Positions 13,462 through 22,857 of a stretch of 64,000 nucleotides of DNA are shown here, piece after piece. The position numbers and the translations under genes are program-made. The number at the start of each line of letters is the position of its first letter. Position 1 is the first letter of the stretch. Source of the stretch: Sedimentitalea todarodis (GTDB lineage Bacteria; Pseudomonadota; Alphaproteobacteria; Rhodobacterales; Rhodobacteraceae); NCBI RefSeq assembly GCF_032595355.1, contig NZ_JASMWN010000021.1, positions 1-64,000 of the forward strand. Reading direction: 5' to 3'. The notes below the pieces were generated by a model. That model was not told the origin of the DNA, did no database searches, and saw nothing but the letters and a program-made list of their open reading frames with translations.

Positions 13462-16400
13462 ATGACCCATCTCGCCCATTTTGCGACCGAGCGCGCCCTT
13501 GCGCCTGTCGCCCCCATCCCGTCCCTCTATACGGCCGCTGCGATCCTCGCTGTGGCCGAAACGTTGCAGCCGGATCTGGCGCAGGGGTTCCAGATCGACG
13601 CGCTGCGCCTGCGCGTTGAGATGGAGCGCGCCTTTAGTGGCTCCGATGCGGAGGGTGCATGGGATTGGAAACTGGCCTATGAGGCGGGTGAGGCAGCGCT
13701 GGTCTTGTTCCTGCGGAAGTTTGGCCGCGCGCTGTTGGCGCGGGCTGGATCACCCGCAGCGCTGCTGCCGATCCTTGCCAAGGTGTCCGGACTTTTGCCG
13801 ACCCATACGCGGCGGTCCGAGGAGATGGAGCGGTTCCAGCAGTTCTCGACGCCGCTGCCTATGGGGCTGGCCGCAATGGCTGCAGCACAGATCACCGCGC
13901 GCGATCTGGTGCTGGAGCCATCGGCTGGGACGGGCCTTCTGGCGGTCCTCGCAGAAATCGCGGGCGGCAGCCTCGCGCTGAACGAGCTTGCCGACACCCG
14001 CGCCGATCTTCTGCGCCGCCTGTTTCCGGGTCGACCTGTCACGGGCTTTGACGCGGCGCAAATCGACGATCATCTCGACGCGGACCTGCGCCCGAGCGTC
14101 ATCCTGATGAACCCGCCGTTCTCGGTCGTGGCCAATGTCGATACCCGCACCACCGAGGCGACAGCCCGGCATCTGCGCTCCGCGCTTGCGCGTCTGGCTC
14201 CCGGCGGACGGCTGGTTGCCATCACGGGAGCGAGTTTCGCGCCCGACGCCCCTGCCTGGGCGGAAACCTTCGCCCGCCTGACCGAGACCGCGCATCTGGT
14301 TTTTACAGGTGCCGTGTCGGGTGCGGCCTTCGCCAAGCACGGCACGAGTTTCGAGACCCGTATCTCTGTCTTCGACAATTGCCGCGGCGGCGAGCCGGGC
14401 GGCATCACAGCCGATCTGACGCGCCCGATTTCGCCTGATGTCGCCAGCCTGCTGTCGCTGATTATCGCCCACGTCCCCCCGCGCCTCGCGCTGGCGCAGG
14501 TCGCACCAGCCCGGCAGGGCCCCTCTTCCCCCTTTCCGGGAAATCTTGCCCGCACCACGCGCGCAGCCATCAGCACATCGCGCGCCACGCCAGCAACACC
14601 CGCCACCAACACCGCTGCGCCGACTGCCGCCGCCGACCTCGCTTACAGCCTGCGCGATGCAACCGAGGATGATACCAGCGCGCGCCTGTCGGATGCCATT
14701 TATGAGACCTTCCGGCTGCAGGCGATCGACATTCCCGGGGCGGAACCGCACCCGACCAAGCTGGTGCAATCTGCCGCCATGGCTTCGGTCGCTCCCCCGA
14801 AACCGACCTATCGCCCTAAGCTGCCCGCCGCCGTCAAGTGCTGTGGCCTGCTGTCCGACGCGCAGCTTGAGACCGTGATCTACGCGGGCGAGGCGCATGG
14901 CGCGTATCTCGCCGGCTCGTGGACTGTCGATGAAACCGGCGACATGGTCTCGGCCGCGCCGGACGATGCCGCTGACGCCATCCGTTTCCGCCGCGGGTTC
15001 TTCCTCGGCGATGGCACGGGCGCGGGCAAGGGCCGCCAGTCCGCCGGCATCCTGCTCGACAACTGGGCGCAGGGTCGGCGCAAAGCGCTCTGGATCTCCA
15101 AAAGCGACAAGCTGCTTGAGGATGCGCAGCGCGACTGGTCTGCCCTTGGCCAAGAGCGGCTGCTGGTCACGCCGCTGTCGCGTTTTGCACAAGGCCGCGA
15201 CATCCCGCTTTCCGAGGGCATCCTCTTCACAACCTATGCCACGCTGCGCTCCGAGGAGCGGGGCGCAAAAAAGTCCCGCGTCGACCAGATCGTTGACTGG
15301 CTCGGGGCTGATTTCGACGGGGTGATCCTGTTCGACGAAAGCCATGCCATGGCCAATGCCGCCGGATCGAAAGGCGAGCGCGGCGATGTCACGGCGTCGC
15401 AACAGGGCAGGGCCGGCCTGCGTCTGCAGCACAAGCTGCCCAATGCACGCGTGGTCTATGTCTCAGCCACCGGCGCAACCTCGGTGCATAACCTCGCCTA
15501 TGCGCAGCGGCTTGGGCTTTGGGGGGGCGAGGACTTCCCGTTTTCGACGCGGGCGGAATTTGTGCAAGCTATCGAAGCTGGCGGCGTTGCCGCGATGGAG
15601 GTCCTGGCCCGCGATCTGCGGTCGCTTGGCCTCTACACGGCGCGCTCGCTGTCCTATGACGGCGTCGAATACGAGATGTTGGAACATGCGCTGACGCCGG
15701 AGCAGCGCGGGATCTATGATGCATATGCGCTCGCCTTCGGAGTCATACATCGGAACCTGTCCGCGGCGCTGGAAGCGGCCAACATTACTAGCGAATCCGG
15801 CGGTACGCTGAACCGCCAGGCCAAATCCGCCGCGCGCTCGGCGTTCGAGTCCGCCAAGCAGCGCTTCTTTGGCCATCTGCTCACTTCCATGAAAACCCCC
15901 ACCCTGATCGCTGCCATCGACGCCGATCTCGCCGCGGGCCACGCGGCCGTCATCCAGATCGTCTCGACAGGCGAGGCGCTGATGGAGCGCCGCCTGTCGG
16001 ACATCCCCACGGACGAGTGGAACGATGTGCGGGTGGATATCACGCCAAGAGAGGCTTGCCTGGACTACCTCGCCCATTCCTTCCCGGTGCAGCTCTATGA
16101 GCCGTTCACCGATAGCGAAGGCAACCTGTCCTCGCGGCCCGTCACGCGCGACGGCCAGCCGGTGGAATGCCGCGAGGCGGCGCGCAGGCGCGATGCGCTG
16201 ATCGAGCATCTGGCCTCGCTGCCGCCGGTGCCCGGCGCGCTGGACCAGATCGTCCAGCGCTTCGGCACCGATCTCGTGGCGGAAGTGACGGGCCGCTCGC
16301 GCCGCATCGTGCGCAAAGGCGAGGGCTCTGCCGCCCGCTTGGTCGTGGAAAGCCGGGCGGGCTCTGCCAACCTCGCAGAAACCGCCGCCTTCATGGATGA

Positions 16401-17844
16401 CCAGAAGCGCATCCTGATCTTCTCGGATGCCGGCGGCACGGGGCGCAGCTATCACGCCGATCTCGGGGCGAAGAACCAGCGCCTGCGGGTCCACTACCTC
16501 CTGGAACCGGGCTGGAAGGCCGATGCGGCCATTCAGGGACTGGGCCGCACCAACCGCACCAACCAGGCGCAACCACCGCTGTTCCGGCCCGTTGCTACCG
16601 ATGTGAAAGCAGAGAAACGCTTCCTCAGCACCATCGCGCGTCGCCTCGACACGCTCGGGGCGATCACGCGCGGCCAGCGTCAAACCGGCGGGCAGGGGCT
16701 GTTCCGGCCCGAGGACAATCTGGAGTCTCCCTATGCCCGCGATGCCTTGCGCCAGCTTTACCGCCGCATCTATCGCGGCGATGTCGCGGGGTGCTCACTT
16801 GGCGCTTTCGAGGATGCCACAGGTCTCAGCCTGACCGATGAGAATGGGCTGAAGGATGATCTGCCCCCGATCACGACCTTCCTCAATCGCCTGCTGGCGC
16901 TGACGATCGACATGCAGGCCGTGCTCTTCTCGGCCTTCGAGGAGTTGCTCGACCAGCGGATCGAGGGGGCCATCGCGGCCGGGGTCTACGACCTCGGGCT
17001 CGAGACGCTGCGCGCCGAAAGCTTTCGCGTCACGGATGCCCGGGTGATCTACACCCATCCCGGCTCCGGCGCGGAAACCCAGCTTCTCACCATCGCGGAG
17101 AAGCGGCGCAATACACCGCTGTCACTGGCGGATGCGCTCGACTGGCTCGACGATCCAAAGGCACGCCTGCTGGTCAACAGCCGCTCGGGCCGGTCTGCCG
17201 TGCAGGCGCCCGCCACCAGCCTAATGATGGACGACGGCACTATCGAGCCGCGCCTCAGGCTGATCCGGCCGACCGAGGCCAGCACCGTGCCTGCCAAGAT
17301 CATGGAAGACACCCATTGGCTGGAAGCCGACCGCACGGCCTTCGCCGCCGCATGGACCGCGGAACTGGCCGAGGTGCCGGAGTTCTCGGAAACCACCCTG
17401 CATATCGTGGCGGGCCTCTTGCTGCCGATCTGGAAGCAGCTCCCCCAGGATGAAACCCGCGTCTACCGGCTGCAGACCGATGACGGTCAGCGCATCATCG
17501 GTCGCCGCGTTTCGCCGTCGTGGGTCGCGAACACACTTGCCGCCGATGCGCCGAAGCTCACGGCGGCGCAGGTCCATGCCCTCGTTCTGGAGTGCAAGAC
17601 CGTGGTGCGCTTGGCCGAAGGGATGGAGCTGCACCGTTCGCGCGTCATGGGCGTCAACCGGATAGAACTGTCGGGCTTTTTGGGTGCCGCCAAGGACCGG
17701 CTGAAGGCAGATGGGTTCTTCTCGGAGATCATCAGCTGGAAGCTGCGCCTCTTCTGCCCGACGGATGCGAGCGGGGTCAAAGTGCTGGATCGTCTGCTTG
17801 CACGTTGTCCTGTGACAGGACTACATGCACGCGGAGGGTGTTGA
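13462..17844 (+). CDS. DNA methylase / strawberry-notch helicase fusion
   Basis: 1460 residues. An N6-adenine-methylase-like domain comes first, with SAM motif LEPSAGTG (151-158) and catalytic NPPF (217-220). A helicase of the strawberry-notch (Sno, AAA_34) type follows: GDGTGAGKGRQ at about 516, FDESHA at 624-629, VYVSATGATS at about 665, and the C-terminal helicase part with DAGGTGRS at 989 and LGRTNRTNQ at 1027-1035. Known as a hallmark of plasmid and phage modules; activity is largely untested. It could modify or remodel incoming DNA. It is joined to the Toprim gene with a 3-base gap. Only the leader-proximal ATG has a good ribosome site. Confidence 0.9.
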   Translation: MTHLAHFATERALAPVAPIPSLYTAAAILAVAETLQPDLAQGFQIDALRLRVEMERAFSGSDAEGAWDWKLAYEAGEAALVLFLRKFGRALLARAGSPAALLPILAKVSGLLPTHTRRSEEMERFQQFSTPLPMGLAAMAAAQITARDLVLEPSAGTGLLAVLAEIAGGSLALNELADTRADLLRRLFPGRPVTGFDAAQIDDHLDADLRPSVILMNPPFSVVANVDTRTTEATARHLRSALARLAPGGRLVAITGASFAPDAPAWAETFARLTETAHLVFTGAVSGAAFAKHGTSFETRISVFDNCRGGEPGGITADLTRPISPDVASLLSLIIAHVPPRLALAQVAPARQGPSSPFPGNLARTTRAAISTSRATPATPATNTAAPTAAADLAYSLRDATEDDTSARLSDAIYETFRLQAIDIPGAEPHPTKLVQSAAMASVAPPKPTYRPKLPAAVKCCGLLSDAQLETVIYAGEAHGAYLAGSWTVDETGDMVSAAPDDAADAIRFRRGFFLGDGTGAGKGRQSAGILLDNWAQGRRKALWISKSDKLLEDAQRDWSALGQERLLVTPLSRFAQGRDIPLSEGILFTTYATLRSEERGAKKSRVDQIVDWLGADFDGVILFDESHAMANAAGSKGERGDVTASQQGRAGLRLQHKLPNARVVYVSATGATSVHNLAYAQRLGLWGGEDFPFSTRAEFVQAIEAGGVAAMEVLARDLRSLGLYTARSLSYDGVEYEMLEHALTPEQRGIYDAYALAFGVIHRNLSAALEAANITSESGGTLNRQAKSAARSAFESAKQRFFGHLLTSMKTPTLIAAIDADLAAGHAAVIQIVSTGEALMERRLSDIPTDEWNDVRVDITPREACLDYLAHSFPVQLYEPFTDSEGNLSSRPVTRDGQPVECREAARRRDALIEHLASLPPVPGALDQIVQRFGTDLVAEVTGRSRRIVRKGEGSAARLVVESRAGSANLAETAAFMDDQKRILIFSDAGGTGRSYHADLGAKNQRLRVHYLLEPGWKADAAIQGLGRTNRTNQAQPPLFRPVATDVKAEKRFLSTIARRLDTLGAITRGQRQTGGQGLFRPEDNLESPYARDALRQLYRRIYRGDVAGCSLGAFEDATGLSLTDENGLKDDLPPITTFLNRLLALTIDMQAVLFSAFEELLDQRIEGAIAAGVYDLGLETLRAESFRVTDARVIYTHPGSGAETQLLTIAEKRRNTPLSLADALDWLDDPKARLLVNSRSGRSAVQAPATSLMMDDGTIEPRLRLIRPTEASTVPAKIMEDTHWLEADRTAFAAAWTAELAEVPEFSETTLHIVAGLLLPIWKQLPQDETRVYRLQTDDGQRIIGRRVSPSWVANTLAADAPKLTAAQVHALVLECKTVVRLAEGMELHRSRVMGVNRIELSGFLGAAKDRLKADGFFSEIISWKLRLFCPTDASGVKVLDRLLARCPVTGLHARGGC

Positions 17845-17847
17845 GCC

Positions 17848-18879
17848 ATGTATTCCGAGACCGAAGATGTGATCCGCGCTCTCGCGGAAAACGCCGAAGG
17901 CGTGTGTCGCGCCTACCTTCCCGCCGGACGGCGGGAAGGGGCCTACTGGATCGTGGGCGATTTGCAGAACAACCCCGGCCGGTCGCTCTTCGTGCGGCTG
18001 ACTGGACCCACATCAGGACCGGGAGCCCGTGGCAAATGGCAGGACGCGGCTGTCGGACTGCATGGTGATCTTCTCGACATCATTCGCGAGCGAACCGGGA
18101 TCTTGCGCTTTCCCGATCTTCTGGCCGAGGCCCGGGCGCATCTTGGCCGTCCCCAGCCGGTCCTCCCGGATAGGCCAGTGCCGAAGAAGGCCCAGGCCCC
18201 CGGCGGCACACCAGCGGCGGCGGCGCGTTTGTTTGCAGCCTCTATGCCAGTCGCAGGCACACTTGCTGATACCTACCTTCGCGCCCGGGGCCTGACCCAA
18301 GGCGGCATGACGAGTGCGCTGCGCTTCCATCCGAAGTGCTGGCATCGGGATGAGGGCCAGACCAGCAGCATCCCCAGACCGGCGCTGATCGCCGCGGTCA
18401 CCGATGGGGCAGGGGCCTTGCAGGGCGTGCATCGAACCTGGCTGGCACCTGACGGACAGGGGAAGGCGGCTGTCGAGACGCAGCGGCGTGCCATGGGTCA
18501 CCTCCTTGGCAATGCCGTCAGGCTGACCCCGTATGATGAAATCCTCGTGGTCGGCGAAGGCATCGAGACCATGCTGTCCTTGGTCGAAGCCGTGCCTGGC
18601 CTGCCTGTCTGGGCGGCGCTCTCATCCGGTCACCTCGGGGCGGTCCTGTTGCCGGAGGGATTGCAGCGCCTTTACATCGCGATCGACCGCGATCCGGCCG
18701 GGCAACGCGCGGCAGAGAGGTTGATCGCCAGAGCCACAGAGGTCGGGATTGGGTGCCATGTGCTCGAGCCACAACTCGGGGATTTCAACGATGATCTCCG
18801 GGCGAACGGCAAAGAGGCGCTGCGCCAGCATCTGGCAGGGCAGATCGGGCTTGAGGATCGGCAGCGCCTGTCAGGCTGA
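17848..18879 (+). CDS. Toprim-domain protein (primase-like, DUF7146/Toprim_3)
   Basis: 343 residues. An N-terminal region without the CHC2 zinc finger, then YLRARGL near residue 143 and PALIAAVTDG. The Toprim core has Glu in EILVVGEGIETMLSL (about 230) and the acidic pair in YIAIDRDPAGQRAA (about 275). GDFNDDLRANG follows. This is the plasmid/phage primase-helicase arrangement that lacks its own zinc finger. The gene starts 3 bases after the methylase/helicase fusion stop, so the two are very likely made together and may act as a primase-helicase unit. Confidence 0.85.
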   Translation: MYSETEDVIRALAENAEGVCRAYLPAGRREGAYWIVGDLQNNPGRSLFVRLTGPTSGPGARGKWQDAAVGLHGDLLDIIRERTGILRFPDLLAEARAHLGRPQPVLPDRPVPKKAQAPGGTPAAAARLFAASMPVAGTLADTYLRARGLTQGGMTSALRFHPKCWHRDEGQTSSIPRPALIAAVTDGAGALQGVHRTWLAPDGQGKAAVETQRRAMGHLLGNAVRLTPYDEILVVGEGIETMLSLVEAVPGLPVWAALSSGHLGAVLLPEGLQRLYIAIDRDPAGQRAAERLIARATEVGIGCHVLEPQLGDFNDDLRANGKEALRQHLAGQIGLEDRQRLSG

Positions 18880-19029
18880 GCAGCATCGCGCAGGGGGCGG
18901 TCAGGGGCACGGGGTAGGGGTCCTGCAGTCCTGTCGCGGGTGTGGATCATCACCTTTGCCTCTTCCGGGGTAAATCTCATCCACCCGACACCCGAGCGGC
19001 CTTCAAGAGATGGGCAGGCGGCCGTCAAA

Positions 19030-19172
19030 GGGGACGCCCCATCAAGGGCGGCAGGCAAGCTATTTCCGCCGCGGGGGACGAGCCCCCGCTTTGCATCGCG
19101 AAACAAATAGCTTGCCTGCCGCCCTCCTCCACATGCGTTCCGGCCCCGAAGGCGGGGTGAGGGGGCGTCCCC
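19030..19172. repeat. 143-base nested palindrome
   Basis: Three concentric inverted repeats. The outermost is GGGGACGCCCC (19030-19040) with its exact complement at 19162-19172. The middle is a perfect 20-base arm at 19046-19065 with its complement at 19105-19124, starting GGGCGGCAGG. The innermost is GCGGGGG-ACGA-(G)CCCCCGC (19071-19089). It lies in a 368-base gene-free gap after the Toprim gene. Possible roles are cruciform or single-strand origin, single-strand promoter, or a mobile palindromic unit. Confidence 0.75.
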
Positions 19173-19247
19173 AGTGACAGCTTTCGCAGCCCATGAAGGC
19201 CGCGCGGGTTGTCGCGCGGATGAGACAGGCCCGGAGGCAAGAAACTG

Positions 19248-20180
19248 ATGACGATCCACACTCACGACGACACGTATGAACCCGCCCACACCGCATCCCA
19301 GACCGCCCATGCGCTCGACGAGTTGCAGCTTTACGGCTACCGCCCCTTTGATGAGCCCGATCCGCGCCCAATGCCCGATGGGCAGCGCCTTGCGGTCGCC
19401 GTCGCAGACATTTTCGATGCCCTCGTCGCGACCCTGGAAGACACCCGCATGGAACCCGACCTCGAAGAGGTGCTCTGGGGCCAGGTCAACCTCTTTCACC
19501 GCGCCACGGCGAGGATTGAGCGGTCGCTCGACGAGAACGAGCAGGTGCAGCGCCGCCTCCAGCGGGAGCAGGACGGCTCCGAGGTGAAATCCACCGAACT
19601 CGAACGCCTGACGGCCGAAGGCCTGACCCTGATCGAACGTCGGAACTGCATGGACATGATGCGCGATCACGCCGCCACCGAGTTCGTCCATCACACTGGA
19701 TCGACCTGGCGGCCCCGCACCGGCTCGATGGTGAACCGTCAGCACATGACCGCGGCGCTCATCGACAGCCGCGACTTCCTGGCCGCCAAGCGCCGCGCAG
19801 AAACCGAGGTGATGTTGCCCGCAGGCCCCAAGGTCGCCCTCACCGGCGGGACCGACTTCAACGATCACCGCCTGATCTGGGGCAAGCTCGATCAGGTCCG
19901 CACCAAGTATCCCGATATGGTGCTCTTGCACGGTGGTAGCCCGAAGGGCGCAGAGCTCATCGCCGCCAAATGGGCCGAGGCCCGGGGCGTTACACAGGTG
20001 GCCTTCAAGCCCGATTGGACCAAGCACGCCAAGGCCGCGCCCTTCAAGCGCAACGACGCGATGCTGGATGTGCTCCCCGTGGGTGTTCTCGTCTTTCCGG
20101 GCACCGGCATCCAGGAGAACCTTGCTGACAAGGCCAAAAAGCTCGGCATCCCGGTCATGAAGTTCGAGAAGGGGGCATGA
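19248..20180 (+). CDS. DUF2493 / SLOG-family protein
   Basis: 310 residues. The N-terminal 190 residues are helical and acidic with an ERSLDENEQVQRRLQREQ coiled-coil-like part. From residue 195 comes the SLOG (YspA, cpYpsA-related) fold: KVALTGGTDFNDHRLIW, VLLHGGSPKGAELIA, KPDWTKHAKAAPFKRN and GVLVFPGTGIQENLADKA. SLOG proteins bind nucleotide-derived ligands such as ADP-ribose compounds and appear in defence and plasmid modules. A GGAGG site lies upstream. Just before it is a small hairpin CCGCGCG/CGCGCGG and a TTGTC/GACAG pair like leader family 2. Confidence 0.85.
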   Translation: MTIHTHDDTYEPAHTASQTAHALDELQLYGYRPFDEPDPRPMPDGQRLAVAVADIFDALVATLEDTRMEPDLEEVLWGQVNLFHRATARIERSLDENEQVQRRLQREQDGSEVKSTELERLTAEGLTLIERRNCMDMMRDHAATEFVHHTGSTWRPRTGSMVNRQHMTAALIDSRDFLAAKRRAETEVMLPAGPKVALTGGTDFNDHRLIWGKLDQVRTKYPDMVLLHGGSPKGAELIAAKWAEARGVTQVAFKPDWTKHAKAAPFKRNDAMLDVLPVGVLVFPGTGIQENLADKAKKLGIPVMKFEKGA

Positions 20181-20265
20181 GCCCCCTTTTCCTCTCGCGG
20201 GGAAATCGAGGTGGAAGAGCAGGCTTCCACCTGATATTTTGGAAGAAAGCCTGCTGGATCACGAT

Positions 20266-20523
20266 ATGTCTCACTCTGTCGCTCAACTTGAGGTGTTCCC
20301 GACCGACCTGCAGATGCGGCGGATCGATCCAGCCTGCAACATGCGGCGGTTTTACCGCATGAGCATTCAGCTCGATCTCTTTGGGGGCGCCAGCTTGGTG
20401 CGCGAATGGGGCCGCATTGGCGCGCGCGGGCAGATGATGATTGAGCAGCATCCAGATGAAGGGCGCGCCGTAACCGCGCTGATGAAACTTGCGGCGATAA
20501 AGAAGCGGCGGGGTTATGCATGA
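20266..20523 (+). CDS. WGR-domain protein
   Basis: 85 residues, a bare WGR domain. NMRRFYRMSIQLDLFGGASLVREWGRIGARGQ carries the WGR motif itself, and LMKLAAIKKRRGY is the usual closing helix. WGR domains bind nucleic acid, for example in bacterial and eukaryotic PARPs. Here the domain stands alone, next to a SLOG protein, a combination that suggests NAD-derived signalling or DNA-end recognition (inference). The ATG is preferred over the in-frame TTG at 20239. Confidence 0.85.
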   Translation: MSHSVAQLEVFPTDLQMRRIDPACNMRRFYRMSIQLDLFGGASLVREWGRIGARGQMMIEQHPDEGRAVTALMKLAAIKKRRGYA

Positions 20524-20573
20524 TGCGCGGCCGCGGTTCGAAAAGCGGGCAGACACAGGAAAACGAGGGGGAG

Positions 20574-20804
20574 ATGGCACTCGACACTGACAAGATCGAT
20601 GATGCGGCTCTCGCGATCCTTAGCCTGACGCTGCATTACGGCGATCAGGTCTGGAAGGGAATCGATTGGGCCATCACCAACCGGCTTTTCGAGAAAGGCC
20701 TGATTTTTGATCCCAAAAACAAGGCGAAATCGCTGAGCCTGACCCCAGAAGGGGTCGCGCATGCGCGGGAAATTCTCGCGCGGGAGTTCAGCAAGGCCGA
20801 GTGA
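20574..20804 (+). CDS. DUF6429-type small protein
   Basis: 76 residues: MALDTDKIDDAALAILSLTLHYG, VWKGIDWAITNRLFEKGLI and KAKSLSLTPEGVAHAREIL. The winged-helix-like pattern and the LTPEG turn resemble DUF6429, a very frequent small protein that I know mainly beside insertion sequences and plasmids. The ATG follows GAGGGGGAG directly. Function unknown. Confidence 0.8.
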   Translation: MALDTDKIDDAALAILSLTLHYGDQVWKGIDWAITNRLFEKGLIFDPKNKAKSLSLTPEGVAHAREILAREFSKAE

Positions 20805-20940
20805 CGGGCGGCTTTGTGGGACCTTCCAGTTGTTCGCTGCTTCTGCGCCGGAGGCTTGGTGCAATGACCTGAGCGGACATTCCTAGGGTCGTCATCATTG
20901 TCCTGCGTGCCAGCCACTTGGTGCTGAATTGATCAGAGCT

Positions 20941-22857
20941 TCACTGCGATGGTTGATCGGGCAACGAGAAACCCATCTCAAGTAAAAAACGTGACGGCTG
21001 CTTATTCCATCCCCGATAGTTGTCGGCATAGGAGAGGCAGAGCCACTCTCGCGCACGCGTGATAGCCACGAAGCAGTTGCGCCGCTCCTCTTCCATTTCA
21101 GCGCTATTCTCGCCTGCTTTCAGGCTTTGAAAGCTCGGCAAGATGTCCTCCGCCAGTCCGACCACATAAACATGATCGAATTCCTTCCCCTTGGCGCCGT
21201 GGATCGTCATAAGGGTCACGGTATTGCTGCCGACTGGGGCCTCCTTTGAGCGGATGGCCAGTTCCTGAAGAAACTGTTCAAGCGGCGCATCGCGGCCGAT
21301 GGTTTTACCGATACTTCTCACAAGATCGGACCAAGCCGCCCGGTCTTCTGCAATGTCACTGGCTTCATCGTCCTGCGCCGGGATCATCGCGAGGACTGCA
21401 TCAACAAACTGCCTGAACCGCGCGGGCTCCTTTGCGAAGGTTGCAGCTAGGTCGACGAGAGCGTTGCCATTGACGTCATCTCCAAGCCCGGCTTTGACCG
21501 CTACCGCCCATTCATCGAGCAGGGAGCGTTCGGTCAGTTCGGTGGCGGTAACGATGAGATCGACACGGGCGTCAGTGCCAAACCAACGATTGAAAGCGCC
21601 GGTCAGGATTTCCAGCGCACGTCGATCAAGCGGACGCAGCCCTTGGCGAAGTACGGCAGCGAGCCATAGGAATTGAGGTGATCTGAAATCATCGCGGCGC
21701 TGAGAAATGACCGCGTTGACCTGCTTTTGCGTTAGGGCGGATTGAAGCTTTTCGAGCATGTAGCGCGTGCGGGCCAGTACCGCGACCTCTCCCCATTGAG
21801 CGCGGTCGATTTTGGCGATGCCTTCCGCAATCGACGCGGCTTCCACGTCGTCGGTGGAATAGCGTAGGACGCAGATGTGCTGTTCATCGGGATACTTCAG
21901 CGAGGTTTTGCCCGCCTCCAGCGGCTGCTTGGCAGTCGTGCGCTGCAGATTGTGGACCACAAGACGGTTGGCGACAGAAACAATTGCAGGTGGACAACGG
22001 TAGTTTGTAGGAAGCTGCAATTCCTGCGGGGAAAAGTCGGCCCGGAACCGCTGGATCTGTTGGTAGCTCGCACCGTTCCACTGGTAGATGATCTGGTCAT
22101 CGTCGGCAACGGCGAAGACATTCCTGAAATCCTCGCCGGCAAGCGCGCGGATTAGTCGGTACTGCCCGTCGGTAGTGTCCTGAAACTCGTCGAACATCCA
22201 GTAGGCATAGGTCTTGCGATAGCGTCCAGCAATGCCGGGGAAGGCTGTGACTAGCCGATGAGCTTGGGCGATGAGCGAACCAAAATCTAGGGCGTTGGCT
22301 TGGGTGAGCGCCGCCTCGTAAGCGGCGTATACCTGCTCCACGCGTGAGCCATCAGACGGATCACGAAAGTATCGGGCCGAGCCTGCCGGCTGGATGAGCT
22401 GCGACTTAAGCTTGTCAATGGTAGACAGCAGCCGAACGTCGTCTGGCCTCAGGCCCGCTTGTTTGATCGCGTCGCGCAGAATTTCCTGACGATCTACGTC
22501 GAGCGAGTAGATCGCAAAATCAGGGTTGATGCCAATGTGGGAGCCGTGCTGTTGCAGCATCTGCATGCAGAACGAGTGAAAGGTCCCGATGAGAGCACGG
22601 CGCTCCTGTTCAGGTACCAGTGCAGTGACGCGGGCGGACATTTCGTCAGCGGCCTTGTTGGTGAAGGTTAGAGCCAGGACGCGGAACGAACGATCCGGCG
22701 TGTCGGCGAGCAATTTGGCGACACGTGTTGTCAACACTCGGGTCTTACCGGAGCCGGGGCCGGCGAGAACGAACATCGGGCCATCGCGCCAAGCGACAGC
22801 AACGCTTTGAGCCTCGGTCAGTTCTGACAATGCGACGCTGAGGGAGGAATCGGTCAT
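20941..22857 (-). CDS. UvrD/Rep-type helicase, Gabija GajB-like
   Basis: 638 residues. Superfamily 1 helicase with Walker A GPGSGKT (33-39), FTNKAADEM, GTFHSF, Walker B DEFQDT (about 222), ADDDQIIYQWNG, TNYRCP, and the C-terminal VTLMTIHGAKGKEFDHV and VAITRAREWL. Its ATG overlaps the stop of the OLD-type gene (ATGA), so it is translated with it. An OLD-type nuclease plus a UvrD helicase is the Gabija plan, where GajB senses DNA termini and cooperates with GajA. GajB is usually about 500 residues, so this is longer. The upstream in-frame start at 22935 lies in the partner gene and is rejected. Confidence 0.85.
   Translation of the reverse strand: MTDSSLSVALSELTEAQSVAVAWRDGPMFVLAGPGSGKTRVLTTRVAKLLADTPDRSFRVLALTFTNKAADEMSARVTALVPEQERRALIGTFHSFCMQMLQQHGSHIGINPDFAIYSLDVDRQEILRDAIKQAGLRPDDVRLLSTIDKLKSQLIQPAGSARYFRDPSDGSRVEQVYAAYEAALTQANALDFGSLIAQAHRLVTAFPGIAGRYRKTYAYWMFDEFQDTTDGQYRLIRALAGEDFRNVFAVADDDQIIYQWNGASYQQIQRFRADFSPQELQLPTNYRCPPAIVSVANRLVVHNLQRTTAKQPLEAGKTSLKYPDEQHICVLRYSTDDVEAASIAEGIAKIDRAQWGEVAVLARTRYMLEKLQSALTQKQVNAVISQRRDDFRSPQFLWLAAVLRQGLRPLDRRALEILTGAFNRWFGTDARVDLIVTATELTERSLLDEWAVAVKAGLGDDVNGNALVDLAATFAKEPARFRQFVDAVLAMIPAQDDEASDIAEDRAAWSDLVRSIGKTIGRDAPLEQFLQELAIRSKEAPVGSNTVTLMTIHGAKGKEFDHVYVVGLAEDILPSFQSLKAGENSAEMEEERRNCFVAITRAREWLCLSYADNYRGWNKQPSRFLLEMGFSLPDQPSQ

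Noticed and set aside
13750..15432. Minus-strand frame of 560 residues within the methylase/helicase gene
   Set aside because: Antisense shadow; the plus frame carries all motifs of a known fusion protein.
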